The notes: generated by a model from the sequence alone, not told the origin. Shown: positions 39,879-49,636, counted from the stretch's first letter. The stretch: DNA of 64,000 nucleotides from Frankiaceae bacterium (GCA_035556555.1 DATMES010000027.1:142575-206574), one strand, 5' to 3'. Program-made: numbers and translations.

Positions 39879-40820
39879 ATGGCGCTGTTCGGACGCAAGG
39901 CACCGGCTGTGGAGGTCGACGACCTGCTGCGGCACCCGCCCGCGCACGCCGCTGCCGTCGCCGCGGCGGCCGGTGACGTGGCCGCCGTCGGCGCCGTGCT
40001 CGGCACGGCGACCGGCGAGTCGCGAACCCTCGTCGTCGACGGCGTCGCGCGCAACCTCTCGTTGCCGGCCGCCGCCGGCTGGACGGACGCCGAGCCGGGC
40101 CGCGCCGACGCGTGGCTGGCCCGCGCGGCGACGGAGGCATGGCTGGCGGCCGAGGCACGCGGCGCCGGCCGGGCGAAGACGCTCTCCACGGGTCAGCGGC
40201 TCGACTTCGCGCAACTGATGAGCGACGCGCGCAGGTCGGCGTCGCGTGCCGCCGAGCTGGCGCCCGCCGACCCGGAGCCGCTGCACGTCCTCATCAAGAC
40301 CTGCTACGCCCTGGGTCCCGACGACCTCGAAGGGCTGTTCGCGGAGCTCCGCCGCCGCGACCCGTGGCACCTCTACGGCCTCGGGACGACCGTCGACCTG
40401 CTCGCGGAGAAGTGGTACGGCGAGGGCGACGAGGCGCGCGCCCTCGCCGACGACCTCGCCGCCGCGGCGCCGGAGGGCTCGCTCGTCCCCGTCGTCGTCG
40501 CGGCCGCGATGCGCGAGCAGTGGTACTACCTCGCGGTGTTCCGCAAGGAGCGCGACGCGGCGATCGGCTTCGTCGCCATGCCGGAGACCCGCGCCGCGCT
40601 CGACGCCGCGCGCGGCAGGTCGGTGGGCTCGCCCGCGTACCAGCCGTCGCCGATGGCGCCGTGGGCCGCCAACACGTTCGCGTACACGTTCTACAACTTC
40701 GGCCGCCACGCCGACGCGGCCGCTCTGCTCGCGCCGCTCGACGGCCTCTGCACGTCCCACCCGTGGGCGATGTCCGGCGACCCCGCGGCGACGTACGCAA
40801 AGGCGCTCAAGGGGAAGTGA
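39879..40820 (+). CDS. Protein of unknown function, helical repeat-like
   Basis: 313 aa, soluble, Ala-rich helices that look TPR-like (ADPEPLHVLIKTCYALGPDDLEGLF; ALADDLAAAAPEGSLVPVVVAAAMREQWYYLAVF). No signal peptide or catalytic motif. ATG 39879 comes one base after the upstream stop, so it is coupled to the small membrane protein. Family not recognised with certainty. Confidence 0.7.
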   Translation: MALFGRKAPAVEVDDLLRHPPAHAAAVAAAAGDVAAVGAVLGTATGESRTLVVDGVARNLSLPAAAGWTDAEPGRADAWLARAATEAWLAAEARGAGRAKTLSTGQRLDFAQLMSDARRSASRAAELAPADPEPLHVLIKTCYALGPDDLEGLFAELRRRDPWHLYGLGTTVDLLAEKWYGEGDEARALADDLAAAAPEGSLVPVVVAAAMREQWYYLAVFRKERDAAIGFVAMPETRAALDAARGRSVGSPAYQPSPMAPWAANTFAYTFYNFGRHADAAALLAPLDGLCTSHPWAMSGDPAATYAKALKGK

Positions 40821-40821
40821 G

Positions 40822-41172
40822 TCAGTAGACCGGGCCGGTGTAGCGCTCGCCCGGGCCCTTGCCCGGCTCGTCGGGGAAGCGCGACGCCTCCCTGAACGCC
40901 AGCTGCAACGACTTCAGCCCGTCCTTCACCGGCGCCGCGTGGAACGACAGGTACGGCCCCGCGCCGTCCACCAGCCCGGCCAGCGCCTCGATGAGCCGCC
41001 GCGCCTCGTCGAGGTCGAGCATCGCCTCGCCGTTCTCGGCCAGGCCGAGCTTCACGGCGGCGGCGGACATGAGGTTGACGGCGCACGCGGTGATGACCTC
41101 GGCGGCCGGTACCTCGGCGATGTCGCGCGTCAGCCCCTCCAGCGCGGGGGCGGGATCGTCCGGAACGCTCAC
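40822..41172 (-). CDS. DUF1844-family protein
   Basis: 116 aa. Helical protein with the DUF1844 pattern: [28 protein letters not shown], then [21 protein letters not shown] 41172 gives the usual start. DUF1844 genes commonly neighbour infC in actinobacteria, as here. Function unknown. Confidence 0.82.
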   Translation of the reverse strand: MSVPDDPAPALEGLTRDIAEVPAAEVITACAVNLMSAAAVKLGLAENGEAMLDLDEARRLIEALAGLVDGAGPYLSFHAAPVKDGLKSLQLAFREASRFPDEPGKGPGERYTGPVY

Positions 41173-41203
41173 GCCGCCCACTCTGCCACGCCCGCTCCTC
41201 GAA

Positions 41204-41272
41204 GTTGCCGGTGAGTACGGACTGCCGAGATCACCGGCTGAGCGTGCTCGCGAGTCCGTACTCACCGGTAAC
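41204..41272. repeat. 20-bp inverted repeat upstream of the sialidase-fold gene
   Basis: GTTGCCGGTGAGTACGGACT (41204-41223) is mirrored at 41253-41272 with one mismatch. It lies between divergent genes, and its right arm (TACTCACCGGTAAC) resembles the right arm of the nusB-bldD hairpin with its flank. Confidence 0.65.
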
Positions 41273-41336
41273 ATCCGCGCCGCCGGCCGCGCGGCGCACG
41301 GCAGGGACCGCGCCCGGCCCAGCGAACTCCTTGCGC

Positions 41337-42665
41337 ATGCGTCGAACCCTCCTGCTCGCCCCCGCCGTTCTCTCCGCCATCGCCCTCGCGGTCACCGCGC
41401 CGAACACCGGCGCCACCACGACCGGCACCGTCGCGTGGGAGCCGCCGGTCCTCGTCACCGACACCCAGGGCGCGCGCGAGATGAGCATGGTGCTCGACCC
41501 GACGAACGAGCAGCGGATGTTCGCCTGCACGCCGTCCGGCCTGCAGAACCCGCACAGCCAGTCGCACTACTTCCAGACCGCCGACGGCGGCGACTCGTGG
41601 ACGTACACCGACGTCGAGACAGACCCCGACGACACGCGTACGCAGCTCTCCGAGGGCGGCGACTGCGACGTCGCGTACGACAGCGCGGGCACCATGTACG
41701 TCGCCGACACCTGGGTCGGCAACCTCTCCGTCGGCACCAGCCGCGACGGCGGCGCGACGTGGACCGGCACCGCGCTGGCCGTGAACGTCCCCGTCGTCGA
41801 CCGCCCCTGGCTCGTCGCCCCCGGCGCGCCCGGCGTGGTCTACGTGACGTACCAGGCGCTGCAGGGGCAGATGCCGACGCTGATGTGGTTCACGAAGAGC
41901 ACCGACTACGGGAGGACGTTCAGCCCCGCGGTGCCGATCACCACGGCCAACCTCGACGGGACCTACACGTGGGAGGGCAACGTCGTCACCTCTCCCGACG
42001 GACAGGACATCTACCTGATCCACTCGCGCCGCGTGACGCCCGCGCAGTACGGCCTGCCCGACCTGATCCAGCTCGCGTACAGCCACGACGGCGGCACGTC
42101 ATGGCGGACGCGCACCGTCGAGACGCTGCCCGCGCCGACGACGCCGGGCACGCTCTACCCCGGCATTGCGATGGACGCCGGCGGCCACCTGCACGCGGTC
42201 TGGTCGGCGCCGCGCGACACGCACGGCGACGTCCCCGTCTACTACACGACGTCCGCCGACAAGGGCGTCACGTGGTCGGAGCCGATCGTCACCGGTACGA
42301 CGTGGACGGCGTGGGCGCCATGGGTCGCGGGAGGCCGTACGGCGGGGGAGGCGGCCATCGCCTGGCTCGGCACGCCCAGCGCCACGCCGCGCGAGGCGTC
42401 CCCCTGGTACTTCGGCTACGCCACCGTGTCCGCCGGCGCGATCACCGCCAGCGGTACGACGACGGAGGCGCCGATGTTCACCGGTGTGCAGACGTACCCG
42501 GAGTTCCAGGCGATCAGGTACGACAGCACCGGCAGGCTGCACCTCGGCATGGCGGTCTTCGGCCCCAGCGGCACGTGGTCGCTCTACTACCAGCGCCAGG
42601 CGCTGCCCACGGCGACGGCGAGCCCGAGCCCCACCGCCATGCGCCGCGGCCGGGGGCGCGGCTGA
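41337..42665 (+). CDS. Secreted sialidase-fold (BNR/Asp-box) protein
   Basis: 442 aa. Signal peptide ([19 protein letters not shown]), then a beta-propeller with repeated Asp-box motifs S-x-D-x-G-x-x-[47 protein letters not shown]. Sialidase catalytic arginines are not obvious, so it may be a non-enzymatic propeller or another glycosidase. Tail is Pro/Ser/Arg-rich. ATG 41337. A 60-bp palindromic repeat follows. Confidence 0.85.
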   Translation: MRRTLLLAPAVLSAIALAVTAPNTGATTTGTVAWEPPVLVTDTQGAREMSMVLDPTNEQRMFACTPSGLQNPHSQSHYFQTADGGDSWTYTDVETDPDDTRTQLSEGGDCDVAYDSAGTMYVADTWVGNLSVGTSRDGGATWTGTALAVNVPVVDRPWLVAPGAPGVVYVTYQALQGQMPTLMWFTKSTDYGRTFSPAVPITTANLDGTYTWEGNVVTSPDGQDIYLIHSRRVTPAQYGLPDLIQLAYSHDGGTSWRTRTVETLPAPTTPGTLYPGIAMDAGGHLHAVWSAPRDTHGDVPVYYTTSADKGVTWSEPIVTGTTWTAWAPWVAGGRTAGEAAIAWLGTPSATPREASPWYFGYATVSAGAITASGTTTEAPMFTGVQTYPEFQAIRYDSTGRLHLGMAVFGPSGTWSLYYQRQALPTATASPSPTAMRRGRGRG

Positions 42666-42683
42666 GCCGCCCCGCCCCCGTTC

Positions 42684-42743
42684 CACGTGATCTTGGCGAC
42701 GGTCGTGTTGCCCGGGCAGCAGAAACGTCGCCAAGATCACGAA
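42684..42743. repeat. 60-bp palindromic repeat, copy D
   Basis: CGTGATCTTGGCGAC (42686-42700) is perfectly mirrored at 42727-42741 around a GCCCGGGC centre. It lies between the sialidase-fold gene and the infC promoter, so it may also serve as a terminator. Confidence 0.85.
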
Positions 42744-42755
42744 ACCAGGGCGCGG

Positions 42756-42785
42756 CTGACCGAGCCCGCGGGCACCTGCTAGGCT
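42756..42785 (+). promoter_or_regulatory. Promoter of the infC operon
   Basis: CTGACC (42756-42761), 18-nt spacer, TAGGCT (42780-42785). Transcription would start near 42792, giving a leader of about 160 nt before infC, the place where L20 autoregulation is known in other bacteria. Confidence 0.6.
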
Positions 42786-42950
42786 GTTCCGTTGACCGGC
42801 ACGTCGCGTTCAGGCGTGCTCGCAAGCGGGAACCCCGTTCCCCACCCTCGGGCCGCAGGCACCAAGGGTTCTCGGTCGGGCAGCGCCGTGTGCGCGTACG
42901 CCCAATCGAAGGGGCTCCCGGGTCGTCAGTACCCGCTACGAGGAGGCCCC

Positions 42951-43520
42951 ATCAGCGTCGAACCACGGATCAACGACCGGATCCGCATTCCCGAAGTCCG
43001 CCTTGTCGGCGCGGAGGGCGAGCAGATCGGCATCGTGCCGATCGGCGAGGCCATGCGCATGGCCCAGGAGCAGGACCTCGACCTCGTCGAGGTCGCTCCG
43101 ATGGCTCGGCCGCCCGTCTGCAAGATCATGGACTACGGGAAGTTCAAGTACGAAGAGGCGCTGCGGGCCAAGGAGGCTCGGAAGAAGCAGTCGCTGACGA
43201 TCATCAAGGAGATCAAGCTCCGGCCCAAGATCGACCCGCACGACTACGGCACCAAGAAGGGCCACGTCGAGCGGTTCCTCAAGGCGGGAGACAAGGTCAA
43301 GGTCACGATCATGTTCCGTGGCCGCGAGCAGTCGCGGCCCGAGCTCGGCTACCGGCTCCTCCAGCGGCTGGCCGACGACGTGACCGACCTGGGCCTGGTG
43401 GAGTCGGCACCGAAGCAGGACGGCCGCAACATGATCATGGTGCTGGCCCCGCACAAGAAGCGGATGCCCGTCGGCTCCGCGGAACAGGCCCCCGAGGCCG
43501 CACAGGGAGAGACGACGTAA
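42951..43520 (+). CDS. infC: Translation initiation factor IF-3, ATC start codon
   Basis: 189 aa. Begins [21 protein letters not shown]-domain with [17 protein letters not shown], linker, and C-domain with [19 protein letters not shown] and [16 protein letters not shown]. The start is ATC 42951, four bases after a perfect AGGAGG (42941-42946); no standard start fits the family N-terminus. Rare start codons in infC are known and let IF-3 reduce its own synthesis. Confidence 0.95.
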   Translation: MSVEPRINDRIRIPEVRLVGAEGEQIGIVPIGEAMRMAQEQDLDLVEVAPMARPPVCKIMDYGKFKYEEALRAKEARKKQSLTIIKEIKLRPKIDPHDYGTKKGHVERFLKAGDKVKVTIMFRGREQSRPELGYRLLQRLADDVTDLGLVESAPKQDGRNMIMVLAPHKKRMPVGSAEQAPEAAQGETT

Positions 43521-43714
43521 TGCCCAAGCAGAAGACGCACAGCGGCGCGAAGAAGCGCTTCAAGGTCACCGGCTCCGGCAAGCTGCTGTTCCAGCGCGCA
43601 GGCAAGCGCCACCTCCTCGAGCGCAAGCCCAGCACGCTGACCCGCCGCCTCACCGGCACCGCCGAGCTCTCGAAGCCCGACGCGAAGACCGCTCGCAAGC
43701 TCCTCGGCCACTAG
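43520..43714 (+). CDS. rpmI: Ribosomal protein L35 (bL35)
   Basis: 64 aa. [20 protein letters not shown] and [12 protein letters not shown] are characteristic. The ATG shares a base with the infC stop. Fixed infC-rpmI-rplT order. Confidence 0.97.
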   Translation: MPKQKTHSGAKKRFKVTGSGKLLFQRAGKRHLLERKPSTLTRRLTGTAELSKPDAKTARKLLGH

Positions 43715-43740
43715 CCGACTCTCCTCGAAAGGGTTCTCCC

Positions 43741-44115
43741 GTGGCACGCGTCAAGCGCGCAGTCAACGCCCACAAGAAGCGCCGCGTCGTCCTCGAGCGC
43801 GCCTCCGGCTACCGCGGCCAGCGCTCGCGGCTGTACCGCAAGGCCAAGGAGCAGATGCTCCACTCGATGCAGTACGCCTACCGCGACCGCAAGAAGCGCA
43901 AGGGCGACTTCCGTCAGCTCTGGATCCAGCGCATCAACGCCGGCGCGCGGCTCAACGGCATGACGTACAACCGGTTCATCCAGGGCCTCAAGGCCGCCGG
44001 CGTCGAGGTCGATCGGAAGGTCCTCGCCGACCTCGCCGTCAACGACGCGCCGGCGTTCGCCGCACTGGTCGAGGTCGCCCGCGCGGCGCTCCCGGCCCGC
44101 GAGCCCGCGGCGTAG
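43741..44115 (+). CDS. rplT: Ribosomal protein L20 (bL20)
   Basis: 124 aa. [36 protein letters not shown] and [20 protein letters not shown] are characteristic. In other bacteria L20 binds the infC leader to repress the operon. GTG 43741 after CGAAAGGG. Confidence 0.97.
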   Translation: MARVKRAVNAHKKRRVVLERASGYRGQRSRLYRKAKEQMLHSMQYAYRDRKKRKGDFRQLWIQRINAGARLNGMTYNRFIQGLKAAGVEVDRKVLADLAVNDAPAFAALVEVARAALPAREPAA

Positions 44116-44126
44116 GGGCCGCGACG

Positions 44127-44915
44127 CTGCGCATCACGACGGCGCGCAACCCGCGGATCGCGGCGGCGCGGCGTCTCGTCCGGCGAACGCATCGCCAGAC
44201 CGACGGCCGGTTCCTCGTCGAGGGGCCGGCCGCGGTGTCTTCGGCGCTCGCCACGACGGGTCTCGCCGAGCTGTTCGTGACGGCGGAGGCCGCCGTACGC
44301 CATCCCGCGATCGCCGAGCACGCCACCGCCGAGGTGAGCGACGAGGTCATGGCCGCGCTGTCCGGCACGGTCACGCCGCAGGGCGTCGTCGGCGTGGCCG
44401 AGCTGCTCCACGTGCCCCTCGCGACCGTCCTCGCAAGCTCGCCCAGGCTCGTCGCGGTGCTCGCGTACGCCCGCGACCCGGGCAACGCGGGCACGATCCT
44501 CAGGACGGCCGACGCGGCGGGTGCGGACGCCGTCGTCTTCCCCGACGACTCCGTCGACCCGTACAACCCGAAGTGCGTACGGTCCTCCGCCGGCAGCCTC
44601 TTCCACCTGCCGGTCGTGGAGGGCGGCGACGTGGCGGAAACCGTTGCGGCGCTGCGCGATGCGGGCCTGCGGGTGCTCGCCACGACCGCCGACGCGGGCA
44701 CCCTCGTGGACGACGCGGACCTGTCGGGACCGGTCGCATGGCTGTTCGGCAACGAGGCGTGGGGGCTGCCCGACGAGGTCGTGGCACTGGCCGACGAACG
44801 GGTCCGCGTACCCATCCACGGGCGCGCCGAGAGCCTCAACCTCTCCTCCGCCGCGGCCGTCTGCCTCTACGCTTCCGCCAGGGGGCAACGCGAGCCTGGA
44901 GGCTGCCGGTCGTGA
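44127..44915 (+). CDS. TrmH/SpoU-family rRNA 2'-O-methyltransferase, probable CTG start
   Basis: About 262 aa. N-terminal substrate-binding domain (ITTARNPRIAAARRLVRR, GRFLVEGPAAV), then the SpoU knot: YARDPGNAGTILRTADAAGA, PVAWLFGNEAWGLP, VRVPIHGRAESLNLSSAAAV. GTG 44235 would remove the substrate-binding domain. In-frame upstream there is no ATG, GTG or TTG back into rplT; CTG 44127, with AGGGG upstream, gives the family N-terminus. The pheST-neighbouring copy in actinobacteria is of this type. Confidence 0.88.
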   Translation: MRITTARNPRIAAARRLVRRTHRQTDGRFLVEGPAAVSSALATTGLAELFVTAEAAVRHPAIAEHATAEVSDEVMAALSGTVTPQGVVGVAELLHVPLATVLASSPRLVAVLAYARDPGNAGTILRTADAAGADAVVFPDDSVDPYNPKCVRSSAGSLFHLPVVEGGDVAETVAALRDAGLRVLATTADAGTLVDDADLSGPVAWLFGNEAWGLPDEVVALADERVRVPIHGRAESLNLSSAAAVCLYASARGQREPGGCRS

Positions 44916-45973
44916 ACGACGTGTCCGCGTCGTACGACGAGCTGCCCGACGGGCTGCTCGTGGCCGACGACCAGGGGACGGTCGTCGCCGTGAACAGCGC
45001 CGCCGAGAAGCTCATCGGGTGCATCGCCCACGAGGTCGTGGGCCGTGACCTGCGTGACGTGCTGCCGCTGTACGACGCCGGCGGCAACGACTGGTGGCGC
45101 TGCACCGACCCGTACGGCGGCCTGGTCACCCGCACAGGCCAGCCCGAGCGCCAGCTCGCCCTGGGCAAGGCCGACAACGCGCGCCAGCTGCTCGTCACCG
45201 CGCGGTACGTCCGCGAGGCACCGCGCGGCAAGGTCGCCAGGCTCGTCGTGTCGATCCGCGACGCCGCCTCCCGCGACCGTCTCGAACGCAACCGCGCCGA
45301 CCTCATCTCCACCGTCGCGCACGAGCTGCGCTCACCGCTGACGTCGGTCAAGGGCTTCACCGCGACGCTGCTCGCCAAGTGGGACCGGTTCAACGACGAC
45401 CAGAAGAAGGTCATGCTCGAGACGGTCAACGCCGACGCCGACCGCGTGACCCGGCTGCTCGCCGACCTGCTCGACGTCTCCCGCATCGACGCGGGCCGGC
45501 TCGAGCTGCACCGGCAGGTCGTGGACCTGGAGCACTCGATCCGCAAGGCGTTCGCCGGGCGCATCGCGTCGGGGGAGCCGGAGACGCGCTTCGTCCTCAA
45601 GATGCGCGGCGAGCTGCCGGAGATGTGGCTCGACCCCGACAAGGTCGACCAGGTCATCGGCAACCTCGTCGAAAACGCGTTGAAGTACGGCGCCGGCACC
45701 GTCACCGTCTCCCTCACCGGCACCCCGGCCGGCGCGGAGGTCACGGTGACGGACGAGGGCGAGGGCATCCCCGCGGAGATGCTCGCGCGGGTGTTCACGA
45801 AGTTCTGGCGGCGCGCCGACGGCGGCCGCCGGCAGGGCACCGGGCTCGGGCTGTTCATCGTCAAGGGCCTCGTCGAGGCGCACGGCGGGGAGATCACGGC
45901 GGGTCGCGCGGCGACCGGCGGCGCGGAGTTCCGATTTACGCTGCCCGCCGGCGTGCCGTCGTACGACGCGTAG
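44912..45973 (+). CDS. PAS-domain sensor histidine kinase
   Basis: 353 aa, apparently cytoplasmic (no membrane helix). PAS domain (about 5-120) starting YDELPDGLLVADDQGTVVAV; HisKA phospho-His in ISTVAHELRSPLTSVKGF; ATPase motifs NLVENALKYG (N box), VTDEGEGIP (G1), GTGLGLFIVKGLVEAHGG (G2). No response regulator is adjacent; the single REC protein at 54063 is one possible partner. GTGA overlap with the methyltransferase. Confidence 0.9.
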   Translation: MNDVSASYDELPDGLLVADDQGTVVAVNSAAEKLIGCIAHEVVGRDLRDVLPLYDAGGNDWWRCTDPYGGLVTRTGQPERQLALGKADNARQLLVTARYVREAPRGKVARLVVSIRDAASRDRLERNRADLISTVAHELRSPLTSVKGFTATLLAKWDRFNDDQKKVMLETVNADADRVTRLLADLLDVSRIDAGRLELHRQVVDLEHSIRKAFAGRIASGEPETRFVLKMRGELPEMWLDPDKVDQVIGNLVENALKYGAGTVTVSLTGTPAGAEVTVTDEGEGIPAEMLARVFTKFWRRADGGRRQGTGLGLFIVKGLVEAHGGEITAGRAATGGAEFRFTLPAGVPSYDA

Positions 45974-46005
45974 GCGGGCTCTCAGCGCCCTGTCCCGCCG
46001 ACCCT

Positions 46006-46011
46006 TAGGGT
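46006..46011 (+). promoter_or_regulatory. -10 element of pheST
   Basis: TAGGGT ends 6 nt before GTG 46018, so transcription would begin at or next to the start codon. No ribosome site is visible, consistent with a leaderless pheS message. The -35 is weak. Confidence 0.45.
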
Positions 46012-46017
46012 TTGCCC

Positions 46018-47094
46018 GTGTCCGACTACGACCCCGTCCAGGTCTCCTACCTCGACGCCCCCGCGCTCGACGCCGCCCGCGAGGACGCGCTGACCGCGCT
46101 CGCGGCGGTGCCGTCCCTCGACGCGCTCGCCGAGTGGCGTACGGCGCACCTCGGCGACCGCGCCCCCGTCTCGCTCGCCAACCGCGAGATCGGCGCGCTC
46201 CCGCCGCAGGCCAAGGCCGACGCCGGCAAGCGCGTCAACGCCGTGCGCGTCGCGCTGACGCAGGCGTACGACGAGCGCCGTACGGCCCTCGAGGAGGCGC
46301 GCGACGAGGCGCTGCTCGTCGAGGAGCGCGTCGACGTCACGCTGCCCTGGGACCGCACGCCCAAGGGCGGGCGGCACCCGCTGACGATGGTGCAGGAGCT
46401 CGTCGGCGACGTGTTCGTGGCGATGGGCTACGAGGTCGCCGAGGGCCCGCTCGTCGAGACCGAGTGGCACAACTTCGACGCGCTCAACATGGGCCCCGAC
46501 CACCCCGCCCGCAGCGAGCACGACACCATCTGGCTCGACCCGCCGTCGCGCGGGCTGGTGCTGCGTACGCACACCTCGCCCGTCCAGCTCCGCGCGCTGC
46601 TCGAACGCCCCCTGCCCATCTACGTCGTCGCCCCAGGCCGCGTCGTCCGCAACGACCCGCTCGACGCGACGCACTCGCCGGTGTTCCACCAGGTGGAGGC
46701 GCTCGTCGTGGACGAGGGCATCACGATGGCGCACCTGCGCGGGACCATCGACGCGTTCGCGCGGGCGATGTTCGGCGACGGGCTGAAGAGCCGCATGCGG
46801 CCGTCGTACTTCCCGTTCACCGAGCCGTCCGCCGAGGTCGACCTGCAGTGCTTCGCCTGCAAGGGCGACGGCTGCCGCATCTGCTCCGGCGAGGGGTGGA
46901 TCGAGTGGGGCGGCTGCGGCATGGTCCACCCGAACGTGCTGTCCGCCGCGGGCGTCGATCCGCAGCGCTACAGCGGCTTCGCGTTCGGCATGGGTCTCGA
47001 ACGCCTGCTGATGTTCCGCCACGGCATCGACGACATGCGCCACTTCTTCGAGGGCGACGTACGGCTCACGCAGGCCTTCGGAACGGAGCTGTAG
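46018..47094 (+). CDS. pheS: Phenylalanine-tRNA ligase alpha subunit
   Basis: 358 aa. N-terminal coiled coil, then class II catalytic core: HPLTMVQELVGDVFVAMGYEV (motif 1 area), THTSPVQLRALL and VFHQVEALVVD (motif 2), FGMGLERLLMFRHGI (motif 3). GTG 46018 preferred; TTG 46012 is an alternative. Works as an alpha2-beta2 complex with PheT. Confidence 0.96.
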   Translation: MSDYDPVQVSYLDAPALDAAREDALTALAAVPSLDALAEWRTAHLGDRAPVSLANREIGALPPQAKADAGKRVNAVRVALTQAYDERRTALEEARDEALLVEERVDVTLPWDRTPKGGRHPLTMVQELVGDVFVAMGYEVAEGPLVETEWHNFDALNMGPDHPARSEHDTIWLDPPSRGLVLRTHTSPVQLRALLERPLPIYVVAPGRVVRNDPLDATHSPVFHQVEALVVDEGITMAHLRGTIDAFARAMFGDGLKSRMRPSYFPFTEPSAEVDLQCFACKGDGCRICSGEGWIEWGGCGMVHPNVLSAAGVDPQRYSGFAFGMGLERLLMFRHGIDDMRHFFEGDVRLTQAFGTEL

Positions 47095-47098
47095 ACCG

Positions 47099-49549
47099 AT
47101 GAGAGTCCCCCTCTCCTGGCTGCGCGAGTACGCGCCCGTCCAGGCCTCCGGCCGCGAGGTCGCCGAGCGGCTCATCCGCGCGGGCTTCGAGGTCGAGCAC
47201 GTCGAGCAGGTCGGCGGCGACGTCACCGACGTCGTCATCGGCGAGGTGCTGGAGATCGAGGAGCTGCCGGGCTTCAAGAAGCCGATCCGCTACGTCTCGG
47301 TCGGTTTTGGCCATGACACTCGCCATGTCGTCTGCGGCGCCACCAACTTCCATGTGGGCGACCGCGTGCCCGTCGCCGTGCCCGGCGCCGTGCTGCCCGG
47401 CGGCTTCAAGATCGGTGCGCGCGAGACGTACGGCCGCACCAGCGAGGGGATGATCTGCTCCGCCCGCGAGCTCGGCATCGGCGAGGACCACGCCGGCATC
47501 CTCGTGCTCGACCCGAAGGCGCCGCTCGGGCAGGACGTCGTCGACACGCTCGGGCTGCGCGACGAGGTGCTCGACATCGCCGTGACGCCCGACCGCGGCT
47601 ACGCGTTCTCCATCCGCGGGGTCGCGCGCGAGGCGGCGACGGCGTTCGGCGTGGAGTTCACCGACCCGGCTCTCATGCCCGCGCTCGCCGGCGCGACGTC
47701 AGGCCACCCCGTGACCGTCGAGGACGCCGAGGGGTGCCCGCGGTACGTCGCGCGCATCGTCCGCGACCTGTCGCCGCTGGCGCCGAGCCCGTTCTGGCTG
47801 CGCCAGCGCGTCACGCTCGCCGGCATGCGGCCGATCTCGCTCGCCGTCGACATCACCAACTACGTCCTCCTCGACGTCGGCCAGCCGCTGCACGCGTTCG
47901 ACCTCGCGAAGCTGTCCGGCGGGATCGTCGTGCGCCGCGCGCGGTCCGGCGAGAAGCTCGTCACCCTCGACGGCGTCACCCGCGAGCTGCACGCGGAGGA
48001 CCTCGTCATCGCCGACGACTCCGGCGCCGTCGCGATCGCCGGCGTCATGGGCGGCGCGTCGACCGAGGTCTCCGGCGAGACGCGTGAGGTGCTGGTCGAG
48101 GCGGCGTACTTCACGCCGGTCGGCATCGGCCGTACGTCCCGCCGCCACCTCCTCACCTCCGAGGCATCCAAGCGGTTCGAACGCGGCGTCGACCCGTCGC
48201 TCGCGCCCGTCGCGGCCGAGCGCGCGGTGGCGCTGCTCGGCTCCCTCGGCGGCGCTGTCGCAGACGACACCGTGACCGACGTGCACACCCCGCCGGACCG
48301 CCCGAGCATCACCATGGCAGTCACCGAGCCTGGTCGCCGGGCGGGCACGTCGTACGGCCACGAGACCGTCGTACGCCGCCTCACCGACGTCGGCTGCGAG
48401 GTGACCGGCGGCGACGTGCTGGAGGTCGTACCGCCGACCTGGCGCCCCGACCTCACCGAGGCCGTGGACCTCACCGAGGAGGTCATGCGGCTCGAGGGGT
48501 ACGACGACATCCCCAGCGTCCTCCCGCCCGCGCAGCCTGGCCGCGGGCTGACGCGGCCGCAGCGCCTCCGCCGGCGGCTCGGCCGTGCCCTGGCCGACGC
48601 CGGCTACGCCGAGGTGGTGCCGTACCCGTTCATGGCCGAGCCGGCGCTCGACGCGCTGCTGCTGCCGGAGGGCGACGTACGGCGCCGTGCCCCGCGCATC
48701 GCCAACCCCGTCTCCGACGCCGAGCCGCTGCTCGCGACGACGCTGCTGCCGGGCCTGCTCACCGTGCTGGCCCGCAACGTCGGCCGCGGCATCGCGGACG
48801 TGGCGCTGTTCCAGCTGGCGCCGGTGTTCGTCGAACGCGGCGGCGGCGACGCACCGCGCCCCGGCGTCTCGACACGCCCGGCGCCCGACGTACTCGACGC
48901 GCTCGACGCCTCGCTGCCCGACCAGCCGCTGCACCTCGGCGTCGTGCTGACCGGCACCCGCGAGCCGCGCGGGCACTGGGGGAGCGGCCGTACGGCCTCC
49001 TGGCAGGACGCCGTCGAGGCCGCGCGCTCGGCAGCGCACGCGGTGGGCGCGGAGGTGTCCGTACGCCGCGGCGACACCCCGCCCTGGCACCCAGGCCGCT
49101 GCGCCGAGCTCGTCGTGGACGGCGCCGTCGTCGGCTGGGCAGGTGAGCTGCACCCGCGCGCCTGCGCGGCGCTCGGCGTACCGCCCCGTACGTGTGCCGC
49201 CGAGCTGTCGGTCGAGCCGGTGTTCGCTGTCGCGAAGGAGTTCGTGGCGGCGCCGGCGCTGTCGACGTTCCCGCCGTCGTCCGTCGACGTGGCGCTCGTG
49301 GTCTCGTCCGAGACAGCGGCCGCCGACGTCGCGGCGGCGCTGCGCGAGGGCGCCGGCGACCTGCTGGAGGAACTGCGGCTGTTCGACGTCTACACGGGCC
49401 CGCAGGTCGGGGAGGGGTGCAAGTCGCTGGCGTACCAGCTCCGCTTCCGCGCCCCCGACGCGACGCTCACCGACGAGCAGGTCAACGCCATGCGCGACGC
49501 CGCGATCGCCGAGGCAGGCACCCGCACCGGAGCCACCCTCCGCACCTGA
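47099..49549 (+). CDS. pheT: Phenylalanine-tRNA ligase beta subunit
   Basis: 816 aa. Begins RVPLSWLREYAPV; EMAP-like tRNA-binding domain (VVCGATNFHVGDRVPVA), B3/B4 editing domain (TNYVLLDVGQPLHAFD), B5, and the C-terminal anticodon-binding domain starting around FPPSSVDVALVV. ATG 47099, 5 bp after pheS. Confidence 0.97.
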   Translation: MRVPLSWLREYAPVQASGREVAERLIRAGFEVEHVEQVGGDVTDVVIGEVLEIEELPGFKKPIRYVSVGFGHDTRHVVCGATNFHVGDRVPVAVPGAVLPGGFKIGARETYGRTSEGMICSARELGIGEDHAGILVLDPKAPLGQDVVDTLGLRDEVLDIAVTPDRGYAFSIRGVAREAATAFGVEFTDPALMPALAGATSGHPVTVEDAEGCPRYVARIVRDLSPLAPSPFWLRQRVTLAGMRPISLAVDITNYVLLDVGQPLHAFDLAKLSGGIVVRRARSGEKLVTLDGVTRELHAEDLVIADDSGAVAIAGVMGGASTEVSGETREVLVEAAYFTPVGIGRTSRRHLLTSEASKRFERGVDPSLAPVAAERAVALLGSLGGAVADDTVTDVHTPPDRPSITMAVTEPGRRAGTSYGHETVVRRLTDVGCEVTGGDVLEVVPPTWRPDLTEAVDLTEEVMRLEGYDDIPSVLPPAQPGRGLTRPQRLRRRLGRALADAGYAEVVPYPFMAEPALDALLLPEGDVRRRAPRIANPVSDAEPLLATTLLPGLLTVLARNVGRGIADVALFQLAPVFVERGGGDAPRPGVSTRPAPDVLDALDASLPDQPLHLGVVLTGTREPRGHWGSGRTASWQDAVEAARSAAHAVGAEVSVRRGDTPPWHPGRCAELVVDGAVVGWAGELHPRACAALGVPPRTCAAELSVEPVFAVAKEFVAAPALSTFPPSSVDVALVVSSETAAADVAAALREGAGDLLEELRLFDVYTGPQVGEGCKSLAYQLRFRAPDATLTDEQVNAMRDAAIAEAGTRTGATLRT

Positions 49550-49575
49550 CCCCCGGGGGCCCAATCGCGCAGGCA

Positions 49576-49619
49576 TTTCCTGCAGCGGACGCCATCACGT
49601 TGCGCTTCCCTGCAGGAAA
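49576..49619. repeat. Inverted repeat after pheT
   Basis: TTTCCTGCAG (49576-49585) and CTGCAGGAAA (49610-49619) are perfect mirror images, with extra CCTGC/GCAGG half-sites around them. It lies between the pheT stop and the argC operator; terminator or part of the regulatory region. Confidence 0.55.
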
Positions 49620-49636
49620 CGCTTGCAGGTTGGCGG

